A stretch of DNA of 64,000 bases from assembly GCA_029204225.1 (NCBI GenBank), contig MU832589.1, positions 1 to 64,000 of the forward strand, given 5' to 3'. The stretch is from Diphasiastrum complanatum. Lineage: Eukaryota > Streptophyta > Lycopodiopsida > Lycopodiales > Lycopodiaceae. Below are positions 32,131-44,274 of the stretch, in pieces (position 1 is the stretch's first letter; every line of letters starts with the position of its first letter). Under the pieces are notes generated by a model. It was not told the DNA's origin, made no database searches, and saw nothing but the letters and a program-made list of their open reading frames with translations. The position numbers and the translations under genes are program-made.

Positions 32131-33168
32131 TAATGATAGTTGAAGCCAAGCTGACAAAGCAGGATTGCCCGAAAACAGAGGAAGAAAAATAGAAGATGGA
32201 AGGTATACCCTACCAAAACCTAATCGGTAGTCTGATGTACCTTACAATTTGTACCAGACCCGATATAGCTTTTTAAGCTGATGATGCAGGATTGCTCGAA
32301 AACAAAGGAAGAAAAATAGAAGATGGAAGGTATACCCTACCAAAATCTAATCGGTAGTCTGATGTACCTTACAACTTGTACCAGACCCGATATAGCTTTT
32401 TTTGTTTATGCTTTAAGCCAATTCTCTTCCAATCTTGGCATAGCACATTGGCAAATGGCAAAACGAATCCTACAATATTTGAAGGGTACTCAAAATATGG
32501 GATTAACCTACAGAGCAGACAATGAAAGAAAAGGATTCCAGCTACAAAGATGACAACAAGTCCCTAACTGGAGGATGTTCAATAGCGTGCGGAGTAGCTC
32601 TGCCAACGAGCAAAACACAACGAAGGAGCAGAGTGTCAGGCCGCCAACGAGTGAGACATTGATCATTTCGCTCTAAAAATCAAACTGATAATATAGTTGC
32701 TCTCTCTTGTCCATCTCCTTGTTTTCCGTTGTCTTGATTGCTAGAATGATTTCTGTTCTGTGATCTGTAGTCGCGTGTCTAAGATCCTGCAAGCTTCTGC
32801 ATGAGAAAATTCAAAAGAAACAAACTCGTTCGCGATACACAAAACCCGTTCGCGACAACTAAAGAATAAAGATCTTCAATAATTGTTGATCAGTTGTGGC
32901 CTACAAACAACAAAATTAATAATTTGAACTTCAATCTGAACAAAGCTGCTTCAGTTTCTTTAGATTTATGATCTTTATTAAGATCCTATTGTAAGCTTGT
33001 TGTGACGATTGCAATGGACTCATCAAACTATTCAACATATGAGGTTTGTCGTCTTTCATAGGAAGTATTGAAGCAAGCGGAAGAATTTAAAGCAAAAACC
33101 CGCCATGCTTTTTAGGTAGTTCTGATCGTCTACCATGAAATGTGGCCACCACATAGGTCTCACTATTG
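31874..33168 (+). repeat. Tandem unit 1: copia RT/RNase H + partial LTR + legumain 3' flank
   Basis: Begins at GGAAAAGATTTTGTGATACTG in copia RT, passes a 127-bp internal tandem duplication (32149-32275 and 32276-32402), joins RNase H directly to mid-LTR at about 32598, has LTR 32599-32857, then the legumain-derived flank 32858-33168. The RNase H-to-LTR junction deletes the end of RNase H and the LTR start; unit 2 has the same junction. Confidence 0.85.
32599..32857 (+). mobile_element. copia element 2 LTR, copy in unit 1 (5'-truncated)
   Basis: Starts at TCTGCCAACGAGC fused to RNase H and ends GTTCGCGACA. The following ACTAAAG is legumain-flank DNA. Confidence 0.8.
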
Positions 33169-34345
33169 AAAAGATTTCGTGATACTGACTATTTTTATGG
33201 ATAATTCCCTTATGATAGGTAACTCCTTGATGCTAATCAAGAACACGAAGAGTCAGATTTCTAAGAATTATGAAATCATAGATCTAGGAGAAGTAACAAA
33301 ATGCCTCGGGCTGGAGATCATAAGAAATCGAATAAAAGGCAAAATGCATTTGAGTCAGTCTAAAGCAGTATCACATGATGGACTGCAAAGAAAAGGCCAC
33401 ACCAATGATAGCTGAAGCCAAGCTGACGAAGCAGGATTGTCCGAAAACAGAGGAAGAAAAATAGAAGATGGAAGGTATACCCTACCAAAACCTAATCGGT
33501 AGTCTGATGTACCTTACAATTTGTACCAGACCCGATATAGCTTTCTTTGTTTATGCTTTAAGCCAATTCTCTTCCAATCTTGGCATAACACATTGGCAAA
33601 TGGCAAAACGAATCCTACAATATCTGAAGGGTACTCAAAATATGGGATTAACCTACAGAGCAGACAATGCAAGAAAAGGATTCGAGCTGCACGACTACAG
33701 TAATGCAAGTTGGGCGAGATGCAAAGATGACATCAAGTCCGCAACTGGAGGATGTTCAATAGCGTGCGGAGCAGCTCTGCCAACGAGCAAAACACAGCAA
33801 AGGAGCAGAGTGTCAGGCCACCAACGAGTGAGACACTGATCATGTCGCTCTAAAAATTAAACTGATGATACAGTTGCTCTCTCTTGTCCATCTCCTTGTT
33901 TTCCTCTGTCTTGATTGCTAGAATGATTTCTGTTCTGTGATCTGTAGTCGCGTATCTAGGATCCTGCAAGCTTCTGCATGAGAAAATTAAAAAAAAACAA
34001 ACTCGTTCGCGATACACAAAACCCGTTCGCGACAACTAAAGAATAAAAATCTGCAATAATTGTTGATCAGTTGTGGCCTACAAACAACAAAATTAATAAT
34101 TTGAACTTCAATCTGAACAAAGCTGCTTCAGTTTCTTTAGATTTATGATCTTTATTAAGATCCTATTGTAAGCTTGTTGTGACGATTGCAATGGACTCAT
34201 CAAACTGTTCAACATATGAGGTTTTTCGTCTTTCATAGGAAGTATTGAAGCAAGTGGAAGAATTTAAAGCAAAAACCTGCCATGCCTTTTAGGTAGCTCC
34301 GATCGTCTACCATGAAAGGTTGCCACCACATAGGTCTCACTATTG
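33169..34345 (+). repeat. Tandem unit 2: copia RT/RNase H + partial LTR + legumain 3' flank
   Basis: Starts GAAAAGATTTCGTGATACTG after flank CACTATTG, includes frames 33179-33415 and 33468-33839 (SLMYLTICTRPDIAF, ILQYLKGTQNMGLTYRAD), the shared deletion junction at about 33775, LTR 33776-34034 and flank 34035-34345. It lacks the 127-bp internal duplication of unit 1. Confidence 0.85.
33776..34034 (+). mobile_element. copia element 2 LTR, copy in unit 2 (5'-truncated)
   Basis: Same truncation point and same end (CGTTCGCGACA) as the unit 1 copy, with a few substitutions. Confidence 0.8.
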
Positions 34346-34581
34346 AAAAGATTTCTAAGAATTATGAAATCATAGATCTAGGAGAAGCAACAAAATGCCT
34401 CGGGCTGGAGATTATAAGAAATCGAATAAAAGGCAAAATGCATTTGAGTCAGTCTGAATATGCCAAAAAAGTGTTGAAGTAGTATCACATGATGGACTGC
34501 AAAGAAAAGGCCACACCAATGATAGTTGAAGCCAAGCTGACAAAGCAGGATTGCCCGAAAACAGAGGAAAAAAAATAGAAG

Positions 34582-35100
34582 ATGGAAGGTATACCCTACC
34601 AAAACCTAATCGGTAGTCTGATGTACCTTACAATTTGTACCAGACCCGATATAGCTTTCTCTGTTTATGCTTTAAGCCAATTCTCTTCCAATCTTGGCAT
34701 AACACATTGGCAAATGGCAAAACGAATCCTACAATATCTGAAGGGTACTCAAAATATGGGATTAACCTACAGAGCAGACAGTGAAAGAAAATGATTCGAG
34801 CTGCACCACTACAATGATGCAAGCTGGGTGAGCTGCAAAGACGACAGCAAGTCCGTAACTGGAGGATGTTCAATAGCGTGCGGAGCAGCAATCAGCTGGA
34901 TATGCAAAAAGCAAACCTTAGTAGGTCAATCCTCATGCAAAGCTGAATACGTCGCAGCTTCAAAGGTGGCGAACGAGGTAGTTTGATTGCAGATGATACT
35001 GGAGGCAATTGGGATACCACAAGGAGGACCATGCATGATGATGATGGATTCTCAGAGTGCCATTTATATGTCCCAGTTTCACGCTGCCAGCTGGTAGCTC
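34582..35100 (+). pseudogene. copia element 2 RNase H (unit 3)
   Basis: SLMYLTICTRPDIAFSVYAL, ILQYLKGTQNMGLTYRAD, then KSVTGGCSIACGAAISW, KQTLVGQSSCKAEYVA and MMMDSQSAIYMS match copia RNase H through its last conserved block. A stop lies after NERK-like SERK (TGA at 34793) and a TGA replaces Trp at about 34984. It is the only unit with the complete domain. Confidence 0.8.
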
Positions 35101-35139
35101 AACAGGCGTGAAGTCTTAAACTTCACACTCAGATAAAAC

Positions 35140-35602
35140 AGTTAGCAATAACAGAGAGTAACTAACTAGTTGATTAGTGTTAACTACTCTTGTAATTCTC
35201 TGTTTAGCCGTCTTGTAAATTCCACACAGTGGAGATATAAACATTTTCTGGATCAACAGAACACACTGAAAAAGAGTGTGAGAGTAAAGCAGAAAAAGAA
35301 AAGAATAGAAAAAATAGAGAAACGATATAGTTGTGCATGAAAGTCTGCCAACGAGCAAAACACAGCGAAGGAGCAGAGTGTCAGGCCGCCAACGAGTGAG
35401 ACACTGATCATCTCGCTCTAAAAATCAAACTGATAATACAGTTGCTCTCTCTTGTCCATCTCCTTGTTTTCCCCTGTCTTGATTGCTAGAATGATTTCTG
35501 TTCTGTGATGTGTAGTCGCGTGTCTAGGATCCTGCAAGCTTCTGCATGAGAAAATTCAAAAGAAACAAACCCGTTTGCGATACACAAAACCTGTTCGCGA
35601 CA
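35140..35602 (+). mobile_element. copia element 2 3' LTR (about 463 bp)
   Basis: Begins about AGTTAGCAATAACAG (first T of TG apparently lost) and ends CTGTTCGCGACA. It contains TCCACACAGTGGAGATATAAA and a polyadenylation-like region. The right flank ACTAAAGAG matches the uninterrupted legumain copy B (CACTAAAGAG at about 44957), so the element is inserted in the 3' region of a legumain gene copy. Confidence 0.75.
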
Positions 35603-35739
35603 ACTAAAGAGTAAAAATCTGCAATAATTGTTGATCAGTTTTGGCTTACAAACAACAAAATCAATAATTTGAACTTCAATCTGAACAAAGCTGCTTCAGT
35701 TTCTTTAGATTTATGATCTTTATTAAGATCCTACTGTTA

Positions 35740-36331
35740 GCTTGTTGTGACGATTGCAATGGACTCATCAAACTGTTTAACATATGAGGTTTTTCGTCTT
35801 TCATAGGAAGTATTGAAGCAAGCGGAAGAATTTAAAGCAAAAACCCGCCATGCTTTTTAGGTAGCTCCAATCGTCTACCATGAAAGGTTGCCACCACATA
35901 GGTCTCACTATTGTGAGAATGGTACCAACCTCGGATCCAAATAAAAAATGATATTGACACTCCTACCCATGTGTGCACGTCTAGCCATGAGTTTCATCAC
36001 TTCCTTCTGAGCATCCGCGTTCTTTGTGGAAGCTTCAGGAGCATTTGCAACTGTGATCCACTCCGGTTAGATCCCGTGATGTTGGAATGATAATGAGTAG
36101 ATCCCACATGTTGTGAGATAAGATGCAAATCATGTGCGCAGGTGTAGTAAATTTGTATCCCGTTGGTAAACTCTGAAAGGAAATTTTCCTGTGAGAAACA
36201 ATTCCAATCCCGAGGGTTATTTGAATTTGTTCAAAAGACTTGGGTGATACATTCGGCGGATCTACAATAGCTCTGTTAAATCCCAGGTACAATGATAGTT
36301 GTTCCTTATTGATCATAATATCTCCATATTG
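35740..36331 (-). pseudogene. Legumain C-terminal exons, copy C
   Basis: Minus-strand pieces in order: QYGDIMINKEQLSLYLGFN (36331 to about 36270), ANAPEASTKNADAQKEVMKL and MARRAHMGRSVNIIF (36055 to about 35945), then FGSEVGTILTIVRP and VDDWSYLKSM (to about 35820) and a weak ESIAIV segment. These fit legumain order: MQYGD...LY-x-G, then the APEG...AQK...HR-x-H...LLFG prodomain segment, then VRP...VDDW. Frames differ between pieces and a one-base shift sits at the LLFG site. Catalytic exons were not found up to 37 kb. The last exon is also present in tandem copies F1 (32858-33168) and F2 (34035-34345). Confidence 0.75.
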
Positions 36332-36439
36332 CCGACTTGGTATATATTCGGGTCATCACGATTGTTCCATCAGAAGAAACCAAACTATAACATCGTTTGC
36401 AATTTCATATGCAACCATCTTGTAGTCGTTATGTGAAAA

Positions 36440-39400
36440 AAAAAAAACCAACAAAGAAAAGCTTCTTCTGAAGTTGACATAGTCCAGCGAGTAACTTTTT
36501 GATTATTTTTTCTTATCTCAAAAGCCTTCCTTTCTTAAAAATCCACTCAAGCTGCGAGAAGCCTCAACCTTTCTCTTTTAGCCTCCATGAATGACTATAG
36601 AACTGATTCAAGTAATCCATGACTGCAGAACTGATTGATTTCTCATTGCCAGCTTTGTCGACCTATAACCCTGATTCTACATGAAAATATTGGCAGAAAA
36701 CAATCCTATTTGTAAGGTGCATGTCATTTGATTGTTATAGGGATATCAAAATCATTTGCTTGCACTAGCAAAAGTAAATAGCAATATAGGTCCCAACAGT
36801 CTCCATTTTTCAAACAAGTCAGCATTACTTACAAACTAGAAGAATTGTTTGAAGGCCAGTGCTTCAATGTAAAGCATTGTATTTTCCATGCCACATTTTC
36901 AATGTCTTCCTTTTGAAGAGAAAAAGACAAAATAGAGCCTCATATGCAGTATTTCTTGAGTTACTTTCTTGAAACAACGATAATCATAACATAAAGGGAT
37001 GTTCTGGTTCAACATTCCTTCACCAAACTAGAGAGAAAGAATGTATCTACCCATTCTATTTGGATCTACCAACTTCGTTCTCTGACAGTATGATACATTG
37101 TATGAGCCTGAAGAAGGAGCTTCGTGCACAAATTGAGTACCCTTGACAGAGAACTAGGCACGGGTGCCTTTGATAGAGAATGAGTGTTCATAACACCATT
37201 TAGATGATTATAATGTGATATTGGTTTTAACATGTTGAATTTTCTACTGCAACAAATTTCCCTTTTCTACATACTTCAAACTGGAACTTGTTTTCATGGC
37301 TAAAAAAAGTAGCTTTCCCAATACACCAATGAAATGGGATGATTATCCTCTTTGATTAATGGGATTAGTTTTTAGGGTCTCCACAGAGGTTGTAGCCAAC
37401 AAATCCCATGCTTCAACAATAGTATAATGAAGTGGAATAATGGCCATCATGTACACATGCAACCTAGTGAAAACACTCCTTGCACCCTTTGACCATGTCT
37501 TGTTTGAAAAGTAATATATTTAGGATTTACATACTTCTAAATTTTCAGAATATTGGAAAAATATCTAGTTCAACGTTATAGAAGTGTTGTCTTGCATCTT
37601 GAAGAGAATAGATATCAAGACCCTCTTGGCACATGGTTTTTGCTTCTTGAGAAACTTTTTGAAATTTGTGGAGTAACCAAAACAATAATAGACTAACAAC
37701 TTTCAAAGTTTGTTGGTGTTTAGGTATAGATTTTTAGAATTACATTAATTGGAATAGCTTCTATTCGCATGAATTTGATCGATGCCATTTAGACACACAT
37801 GGTCATATGAGAATGCAAGTCATATGAACATGGACTATACATGCATGAGCACCTTCATTCGAGATGCTAACTAGTTTTTGATGAGTTTTTTAAAAAAATT
37901 TGATCATGTCCTATCGAAAACTGTAGATGTTGTCAATTGAATAGCTTGGGCACACATTTTGTATAGACCAAAACATTTGGTTAGAAGCTTACAATATGAG
38001 CATAGATACTATTATAAGCCTAGAGAAGGAAAAGCCTTCTTGATGTTCAAGAGGATAAAACCAAGGATTAATACTGAGGACATGTCAAATTATCTCTTTC
38101 TTTTGGAAAACTATTCCAAAAATAGCTTTGCATTGCAAATTGTATACCATCCACAACTAAAGGATTGTTTGTCGTGAGGATTGCACAACTACCCCAAGCA
38201 CATGTGAGTGATTCACTCAAGCAAAAGAAATGACCATGCCTTGAGGAACCTACAAATTGTATCAGTACAAGATAAAATGATTGCGAAACTAGAACCTTGC
38301 AAACACCAAACGATTCTATGTCAACTATTGACTTAAAATATTATGACTACATACAACTTGAGCATCAATGACCTAAACATTTGAATTGGATGTCACGTCC
38401 ACTTGGAATAGCTTAACAATATCATTCACAATCTTGCAAACAAATGAACTTAGAGAGCTGGGTCCTTGATTTCATGTGATGTACAATATGATGGAGGCAT
38501 GTAGAACTTGCCTGTCAAAATCTTGGTTGGTTGATGTCATTTAGTTGAGTCTCAAGAAAACCCATCAATAAGATCCCCCGTTATTAACATATGTGTTTGA
38601 AAATCCCAGGCTCCAATGCTCACTGAAATTGAAATAGACATTGCCTATTTAGGGTCTACTAGGGCATGCAAAGGGTTGGCCATAATTGACAAACTCCTAA
38701 TGCTAGCCATTACTTACTTAGAGCAATATAGAAGGATTATAAGTTTCTTCTTTGAATTGTCCTTTGCATTATACTTCCTAGCTTGTACGTAGTTCATGTC
38801 CTCCATGTGCTTGGGAAAAAAGTTGGACATCACACAAATTGCATCATTACCACTATCCAAAGGTGTCCATTACTAGTAACTCAATCCTGCCTCGACTATT
38901 GGCTCTAATATGTGAGCTATCTTGTCTTTTAGCATTGCACAACAAGTTCAAAGAAATCTATTTTGTCCGGAGTGCCCAGTACTGAGAATGTAAACTTTTT
39001 GCCGAAGACTAGTGTTTTCATATTTGCAACACTCTAACTAGGACGTTGGCTTTGGACCATGACTTGAGAGTGCAGATGGGTTCATTGGTTGAATGTCCAT
39101 CTCAGAAGCTGGGGTGGCAATTTTAGTCATGCTCACCTCGGGATTTTGTTGTAACCATGTCTCGGGCGCCTTTTGCCAAAGACTTTTGTTGTCTTGTATA
39201 GACATTGTTTTCACTGAATCAAGATTCATTTCCATGAACTCCAACTCACAAGTGTGGTTTGCATTTGTCACAGTGTCCACTCAATGGGATATGTTTGTGC
39301 AAACATTGCTTTTGTTGTTTCATTGTTCATGTCCATATATTCAAACTCACGTGTGAAGAATGTAGTTTTAACCATGTCCACCTCGATGGGATCAACACAC

Positions 39401-39780
39401 ATGTTTTGGTTTTTTGTTGTCCCATGGTTGTCTACTTTGGTACTTTCTCCACGAGTTGCCTTGACCTCCCCAGGGGTGCATGCCCTCTTGCTCTTTTCTG
39501 TGTTCCTTGTCATAGTCACACTACAGTTTTTGCATGTGATGGTGTTCAAGACCCCAACAAAAAGTTTATAGACTTGAAAATGCTCACATGCAACCCTGCA
39601 AACTTTTGTGGTACAAATGCGTGTTCATTTATTGGCCATGGTTCGCTTGTATTTTTGTATCATTTAGAGGCCTTTCTAGGGTAGACTTTGAGCTGTGCAA
39701 GTTTGTTGGATTAGTGATATGTTTCTTGGTGGACATTTTTTTTTGCACCGTGTCTGAGATGTGTTCTAGTCACATTGTAT
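36440..39780. other. Unassigned sequence
   Basis: About 3.3 kb without a recognised gene. Minus-strand frames at 39038-39549 have a repeated (H/Y)TCELEFMEMN / REFEYMDMNNE-like phrase that may be a degenerate tail of the MULE transposase further right, but I cannot confirm it. Confidence 0.35.
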
Positions 39781-39789
39781 TATTGAAGG

Positions 39790-41680
39790 AGTATGGTTTT
39801 GTTGTTCTGCACAAAGGTTGTTGCTAGTGTTGTGAATTTGCCAAACATGTTTAGTGCATCTTGTTCAATAGTTGTCATGCATATGAAGTCAGATTTTTCA
39901 TCACAAGATAGTCCTTGTATCTTTATGTGTAGGGTTGTGCAATCATGGTCCAATGTTTGGTGAAGAGCATTGGTTTTGGCTAGCAATGTCTCGACTAATT
40001 CCTCATGCTTAGGATTATTAACCTTTCTTTCGAAAGAAACTTCAATGATCTCTCTCTCTTGTTCACAAAATAGATTTGTTGCTTCCCCTTCGCTTGAAAT
40101 TTTTGTGTGGGTGGCAAGGAATTTGCAGTTGTTCCATAGTGGGGCATAGTATCTTTGTGTCATTAACTTGGTTGCTACAAAATGCTTGCACTAAGAAAAA
40201 TTGTCAAAACATGAGCATTATTCCTTTGCGAGATTCATTACATACCACTTCTCAGCATCTACTTCGCTTCTCACATTAGAAATCAAGTTTTTTTCATCCA
40301 GTATCTCGAGGATACTCTTGTCATGTTCGTAATGTTCAAGAAATTGTATTTCTGCTAGATTTCTCAGCCTCTGAGAATTTAATAGAATTCTCTTTGAACA
40401 TTGTTCAGAGTCATTTGCAGTCCACACTTATGTTCGTAACAAGTATCCATGTTATTACATATTGTGGAAGTTAAGAAATTGATATATTAAAGTTGAGTGT
40501 GGTGATTCCACTAACCAATTACTTGCTTTAGTTTGTAATGTTTCAACAACGTTCCACCATGATGTATGCCCATCGCACTTGACCCAATCAACTAGCTGAT
40601 GAGGTTTGTAACCTTGCGATTCACTTTCTCCCCAAGGACACTATACTTTAGGTGATGCGATGTCCTTTCAATCAGATTAGTCATGTCCACCTATCTATGT
40701 GGAAATAATCGTCCCCATTTTGGCCACATTTGCCTCCAAACAATATCTCTTCCAATACATCCCTTCTGAACATTGTAAAACATTGATCGAACATGCATAC
40801 TTCTAGTCAGATGCTTGCACCAGTCCATTGAACTCTTCTTCAAAAGAAGACTCCAATTAGTCACGCATGGTTTTGTAAAGGGCGTTCCTTTCATCTAGTG
40901 GGACTTTGGGCAATACAATTTTCACCCATGCCTTTTTGGCATGAAATGTGCAGAGAAAGATAGTGCATGCCAACGTTTTACAATTGTTTCTTTCCATGGT
41001 CCAACATGTCTTGTCATTTGCCACAATTTATGCTATGGCTTGTAGTTCTATTATGGACCTGTCTATAACAATTGCACAAGGCCTTGTGGATCCAAGTCCA
41101 ATGAATACTACTTGAAATATTAGTCGGAGTGCAATGCTCTGATGGTGTTATCCTTTATCATCTGAACATATCATAAACCAAATTGGCATGGCATGGCTAA
41201 GCTAATTTGGCGGCCCCAATCAAAGGAAAATGAAACTGGAGGAGGACAAACAAGGAAACCTTGCAAAGGAGGAGGAGGAGGATGAAGTAGAGTCGACAGC
41301 CGATGCACTATCTTGGGTAAAACGCTGACCAATATCCAACATCCATAGATCTTGTAGGACAAGTATGAATGGCCTTTTACTTTCCTCCTCATATTCAGGA
41401 TTATATGGTTGATAATAAATGGCATATTATAGGAGCTTGTGTTAAAAAAATGAATTAACTTACTCATCCAATCTTAGCTAAATGGTGTTACATGTGACTA
41501 CCTTAAGTTAGTAATCACAATACCTTCCCACTAGCTTGTAATTGTTGAGCCTCCAAATTCAAACTCCTCCAAATTTCCGAATTAGAGGCATATGTCCAAG
41601 GCATGGATTTTTTTTATTAGCCCCTACTGTTTGGTAAATTTGAAAAATAAAATAAAAAAAGGTCATTATAGATTACATGT
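39790..41680 (-). pseudogene. MULE transposase catalytic domain and SWIM zinc finger (copy 2)
   Basis: Minus-strand pieces give the MULE core: RRKVKGHSYLS... in one frame and RPFILVLQDLWMLDIGQRF then AVDST (first Asp, about 41300) in another; MPIWFMICSDDKG, SIALRLIFQVVF, RPCAIVIDRSIIELQAI, LCTFHAKKAW (the C-x2-H motif, about 40950), KVPLDERNALYKTMRD; then NLIERTSHHLKYS and VNRKVTNLIS. Downstream, EKWYVMNLAKE, stop, CSCFDNFS, stop, CKHFVA at about 40255-40155 is a SWIM finger (C-x-C...C-x-H). This domain set is found in MULE/FAR1-type transposases, which cut and paste DNA. Multiple stops and frame changes make it inactive. The N-terminal part is at 42393-42620, separated by a solo LTR. Confidence 0.8.
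41237..41291 (+). mobile_element. 55-bp patch of copia 1 gag inside the MULE transposase
   Basis: TGGAGGAGGACAAACAAGG onward matches copia 1 gag 26709-26763 with two mismatches in 55 bp. On the minus strand it falls right after the MULE VDST motif and before FHFPL-type sequence, so it splits the catalytic region. It has no LTR or target duplication of its own and looks like filler DNA copied during break repair. Confidence 0.8.
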
Positions 41681-41681
41681 G

Positions 41682-42392
41682 ATATATGTGAAAGTACTGT
41701 ACTTTAGGACCATAAATGGATCTACAAAAGATCCACAAGAGTGATTGGATGCTTGCTTAACAATCTATCAAAAAACTAGACACAAAAAAGTTGATCTAGA
41801 TTGGCAGTTTGACAAACAACAAGCATTAACAATCAAAAGCATTGATCAACATTGAAATCCGAGCCCACACGTGTGTAATACAGGCTGTAGTACGGCCTTC
41901 AACCTGAGAAACAAGTAGAAATTGATTTGGTTTCATTTGGATCACAAAAACTCAATGTACATAGTGAACTAGCTTGAGATTGCCAATGAGCTCCAAAAAT
42001 TTTCTATCTTCTCACTATGAAGAGAGGGAATACATAGCAAATTCGACTTCCTTCTTGAAGTTAGGTGGATTTCCAGCATGTAATAAGGAAGTTAACTCAC
42101 TCTCCTTGACCTAAAATGAAACCCTAGTCTATTTCCTAGAGTTATGCTTGGTAGGTAGCTAGTTGGTCAAATTTTCACCTTAAACTTAGGTGCAGGTCCT
42201 ATAAAGTAGGGATGACCACCAAATAGACATGACCAACTCTCTTGACTTGACCTAACCTACATTAGGATGGGTTTCCCATGTGGCATCATGGCCTCACATG
42301 TGTGGGACCCACTTGTGTACACAATTTACACTATTCTACATGGTTTTTGATCAAGCTAGATTTGCCAATTTTTGGCAATTCTTCACAATATA
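41682..42392 (-). mobile_element. Solo LTR of the copia 1 family with target duplication ATATA
   Basis: LTR 41687-42387 (701 bp) is flanked by ATATA at 41682-41686 and 42388-42392. It has the same ends (TGTGAAG...TTTCACA, minus strand) as the 5' LTR at 24425 and differs from it by only a few percent over the parts compared. It interrupts the MULE transposase between the FKLRMKG region and the catalytic domain. Confidence 0.92.
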
Positions 42393-42620
42393 CTATGCAT
42401 CAAAATCACCTTTCATTCTTAGCTTGAATGACATTTATATATATCCTTTGGGATGAAAAAATTCTAAAGCATACGTGATCTGCTTCACTAACTTGTGCTT
42501 GCAAGGAAGGTGCTCATTGAATGGATGCATTGGATAGGTGAGATGCTTCTTGTATGCTTGTAGATCTCTCTCACACTTGTGCACCACAAGGAAATGCTGA
42601 TGTATATGTAAGCTCATTGG
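42393..42620 (-). pseudogene. MULE transposase N-terminal fragment (copy 2)
   Basis: Reads HQHFLVVHKCERDLQAYKKH, then EHLPCKHKLVKQITYALEFF and HPKGYI, then FKLRMKGDF before the solo LTR. It aligns with 8440-8640 of MULE copy 1 (VVHECERDLQAYKEA...). Orientation and order match the catalytic part at 39.8-41.7 kb, so both belong to one element split by the LTR. Confidence 0.75.
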
Positions 42621-42639
42621 TATCTAAATTCTAAATAGG

Positions 42640-44270
42640 AAATCAAATGTATAACAAGAAATAAATGACTTAATACTTTTTCTCTCTGTTTTCACAAGAA
42701 TAAGATCCAAAATGCACTCTCCCTAGCAAGATTATCACATCAAAATAGAGATTCAACACGTGGCAAAAAGGCCAACATTATTAGTGCACAATTCTCTATG
42801 TAAAGATGATCATAGAACTGATCATAGAACCGATCTAGAAAACCAACTCTATAAAAGAGAAAACAGATTCTAGCGTGATGAATTCTCAAAAATGTAACTT
42901 AAAAATGGTAGGAAACTTTTCATTCTTTCAAAAAATAATTTCCAAACATGATTCTTAGGTGTAGACAACCATAATTCGTGCCGAAAACACAAATTTCAAA
43001 TCTGTTCCTCTTTTAGAAATCACCCAAAATAGCTACACAAGGTCCAATAGGAATCCAATTCATTACTTAAATTTGCACCCATTAATGTTTGCATTTGCAA
43101 ACAAGGACAACAAATACACATGAATCAATCATAAACAACTTATGAAGGAAGAAGAATTGGAAAGAGCAAATTATTAAGTATGCTAAAGATTCAAAATGCA
43201 CCCTATTCACTCAAAGAAGTTTGTAGAAGAGAATAGCATCCAAGCTTTTTATAAAAATCCAACACCCCACTAATTTTCAGCACTGAAAAAATGGAAGCTT
43301 GCTCACAAAGGTAGCTAAATACACCTATTGTGCCACAAATTTTCTCTACTCGCTAGCTAGAAAATGAACCATAGATCTGAGAAAAAACAACAATAAAAAA
43401 AGTTTGAAAAATAGTGACCTGCCAACAGAAAACGACTAACACGGTCAGAAAAACCATCCAAAATAGGTGAAAAATGCGCCTATAGCAAAGGAGATTTGCG
43501 CCCCATCTGCCTAGAAATATGCACCTCCTTGGTGCTTGGAAAATGTGCCAATAAATTTGCATCAAACCTGCTCACAGAGACATTGTAAAGTGCACCCAAT
43601 CTGCTTCAAAATGCAACCTTCAGAGACTCCATTTGCTGGAACAAAATCATTGATCTACCTACCTTCCAATATGCATAATATTCTCCAAGATGTAGAGGCT
43701 ATGAGTGTTAATCATGCAGCCTATGAACCGCTCTGCTACCATGTCGGAATTCAAGGTGAACTAGAAGCGGAAACATTCACAATGAATTAAGTGATTAAAG
43801 TTCTATGAACAATTACAAATTATGCATACAATGGAAGCAAAGTAGGATATCAATGAAGACAAATCTCTATACAAAGAATGTATTTACATAAGCATTGCCA
43901 CTCTCTCCAGCCTCTCCAGAATGTCCAGAGAAAATATCCCTTATTCTCATGTAATAAATCAAAAATTATAGCTATTGTACTTCTGCTCATCAAGTCCTAT
44001 GGTGGCAACATTCAATGGATGATATAATAAGCAGTCCCATTTGTAAACAGCTAGAGCGGTTAATCACTTCCATGAGAATAAAGTGCATATCTACCTACGC
44101 TGGTTTGTTGGCTGCTCTTTTCTGTAGCTAATTTTGGAATTTGTCAATCCAAAACAATTCCAAAGGACCTGGTGTGTATATTATCTACATAGAATTCCTT
44201 AGTAAAGTCAAAGTTCTTTTCATAGACATGTTGTTATTTGTGGTCTTTGGATCCAAATCTTTCATGAGGT
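42640..44270. other. AT-rich unassigned sequence
   Basis: Expected to hold upstream MULE sequence, but I recognise no conserved block. Small frames at 43353-43790 have no motifs. Confidence 0.35.
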
Positions 44271-44274
44271 ATTA

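Larger units (their letters stand above)
34346..35914 (+). repeat. Tandem unit 3: most complete copia 3' end, LTR and legumain flank
   Basis: Starts AAAAGATTTCTAAGAATTATG. Compared with unit 2 it lacks 83 bp between two AGATTT words (33172 and 33255), a microhomology deletion. It retains the full RNase H, the full LTR and the flank, which runs on past CACTATTG into genuine legumain sequence. Units 1 and 2 instead jump from CACTATTG back to copia RT. Confidence 0.85.

Noticed and set aside
39038-39549. Gene encoding Met/Glu/Thr-rich proteins on the minus strand
   Set aside because: Two frames overlap with degenerate repeats and no domain. It may be a decayed MULE tail but cannot be supported.
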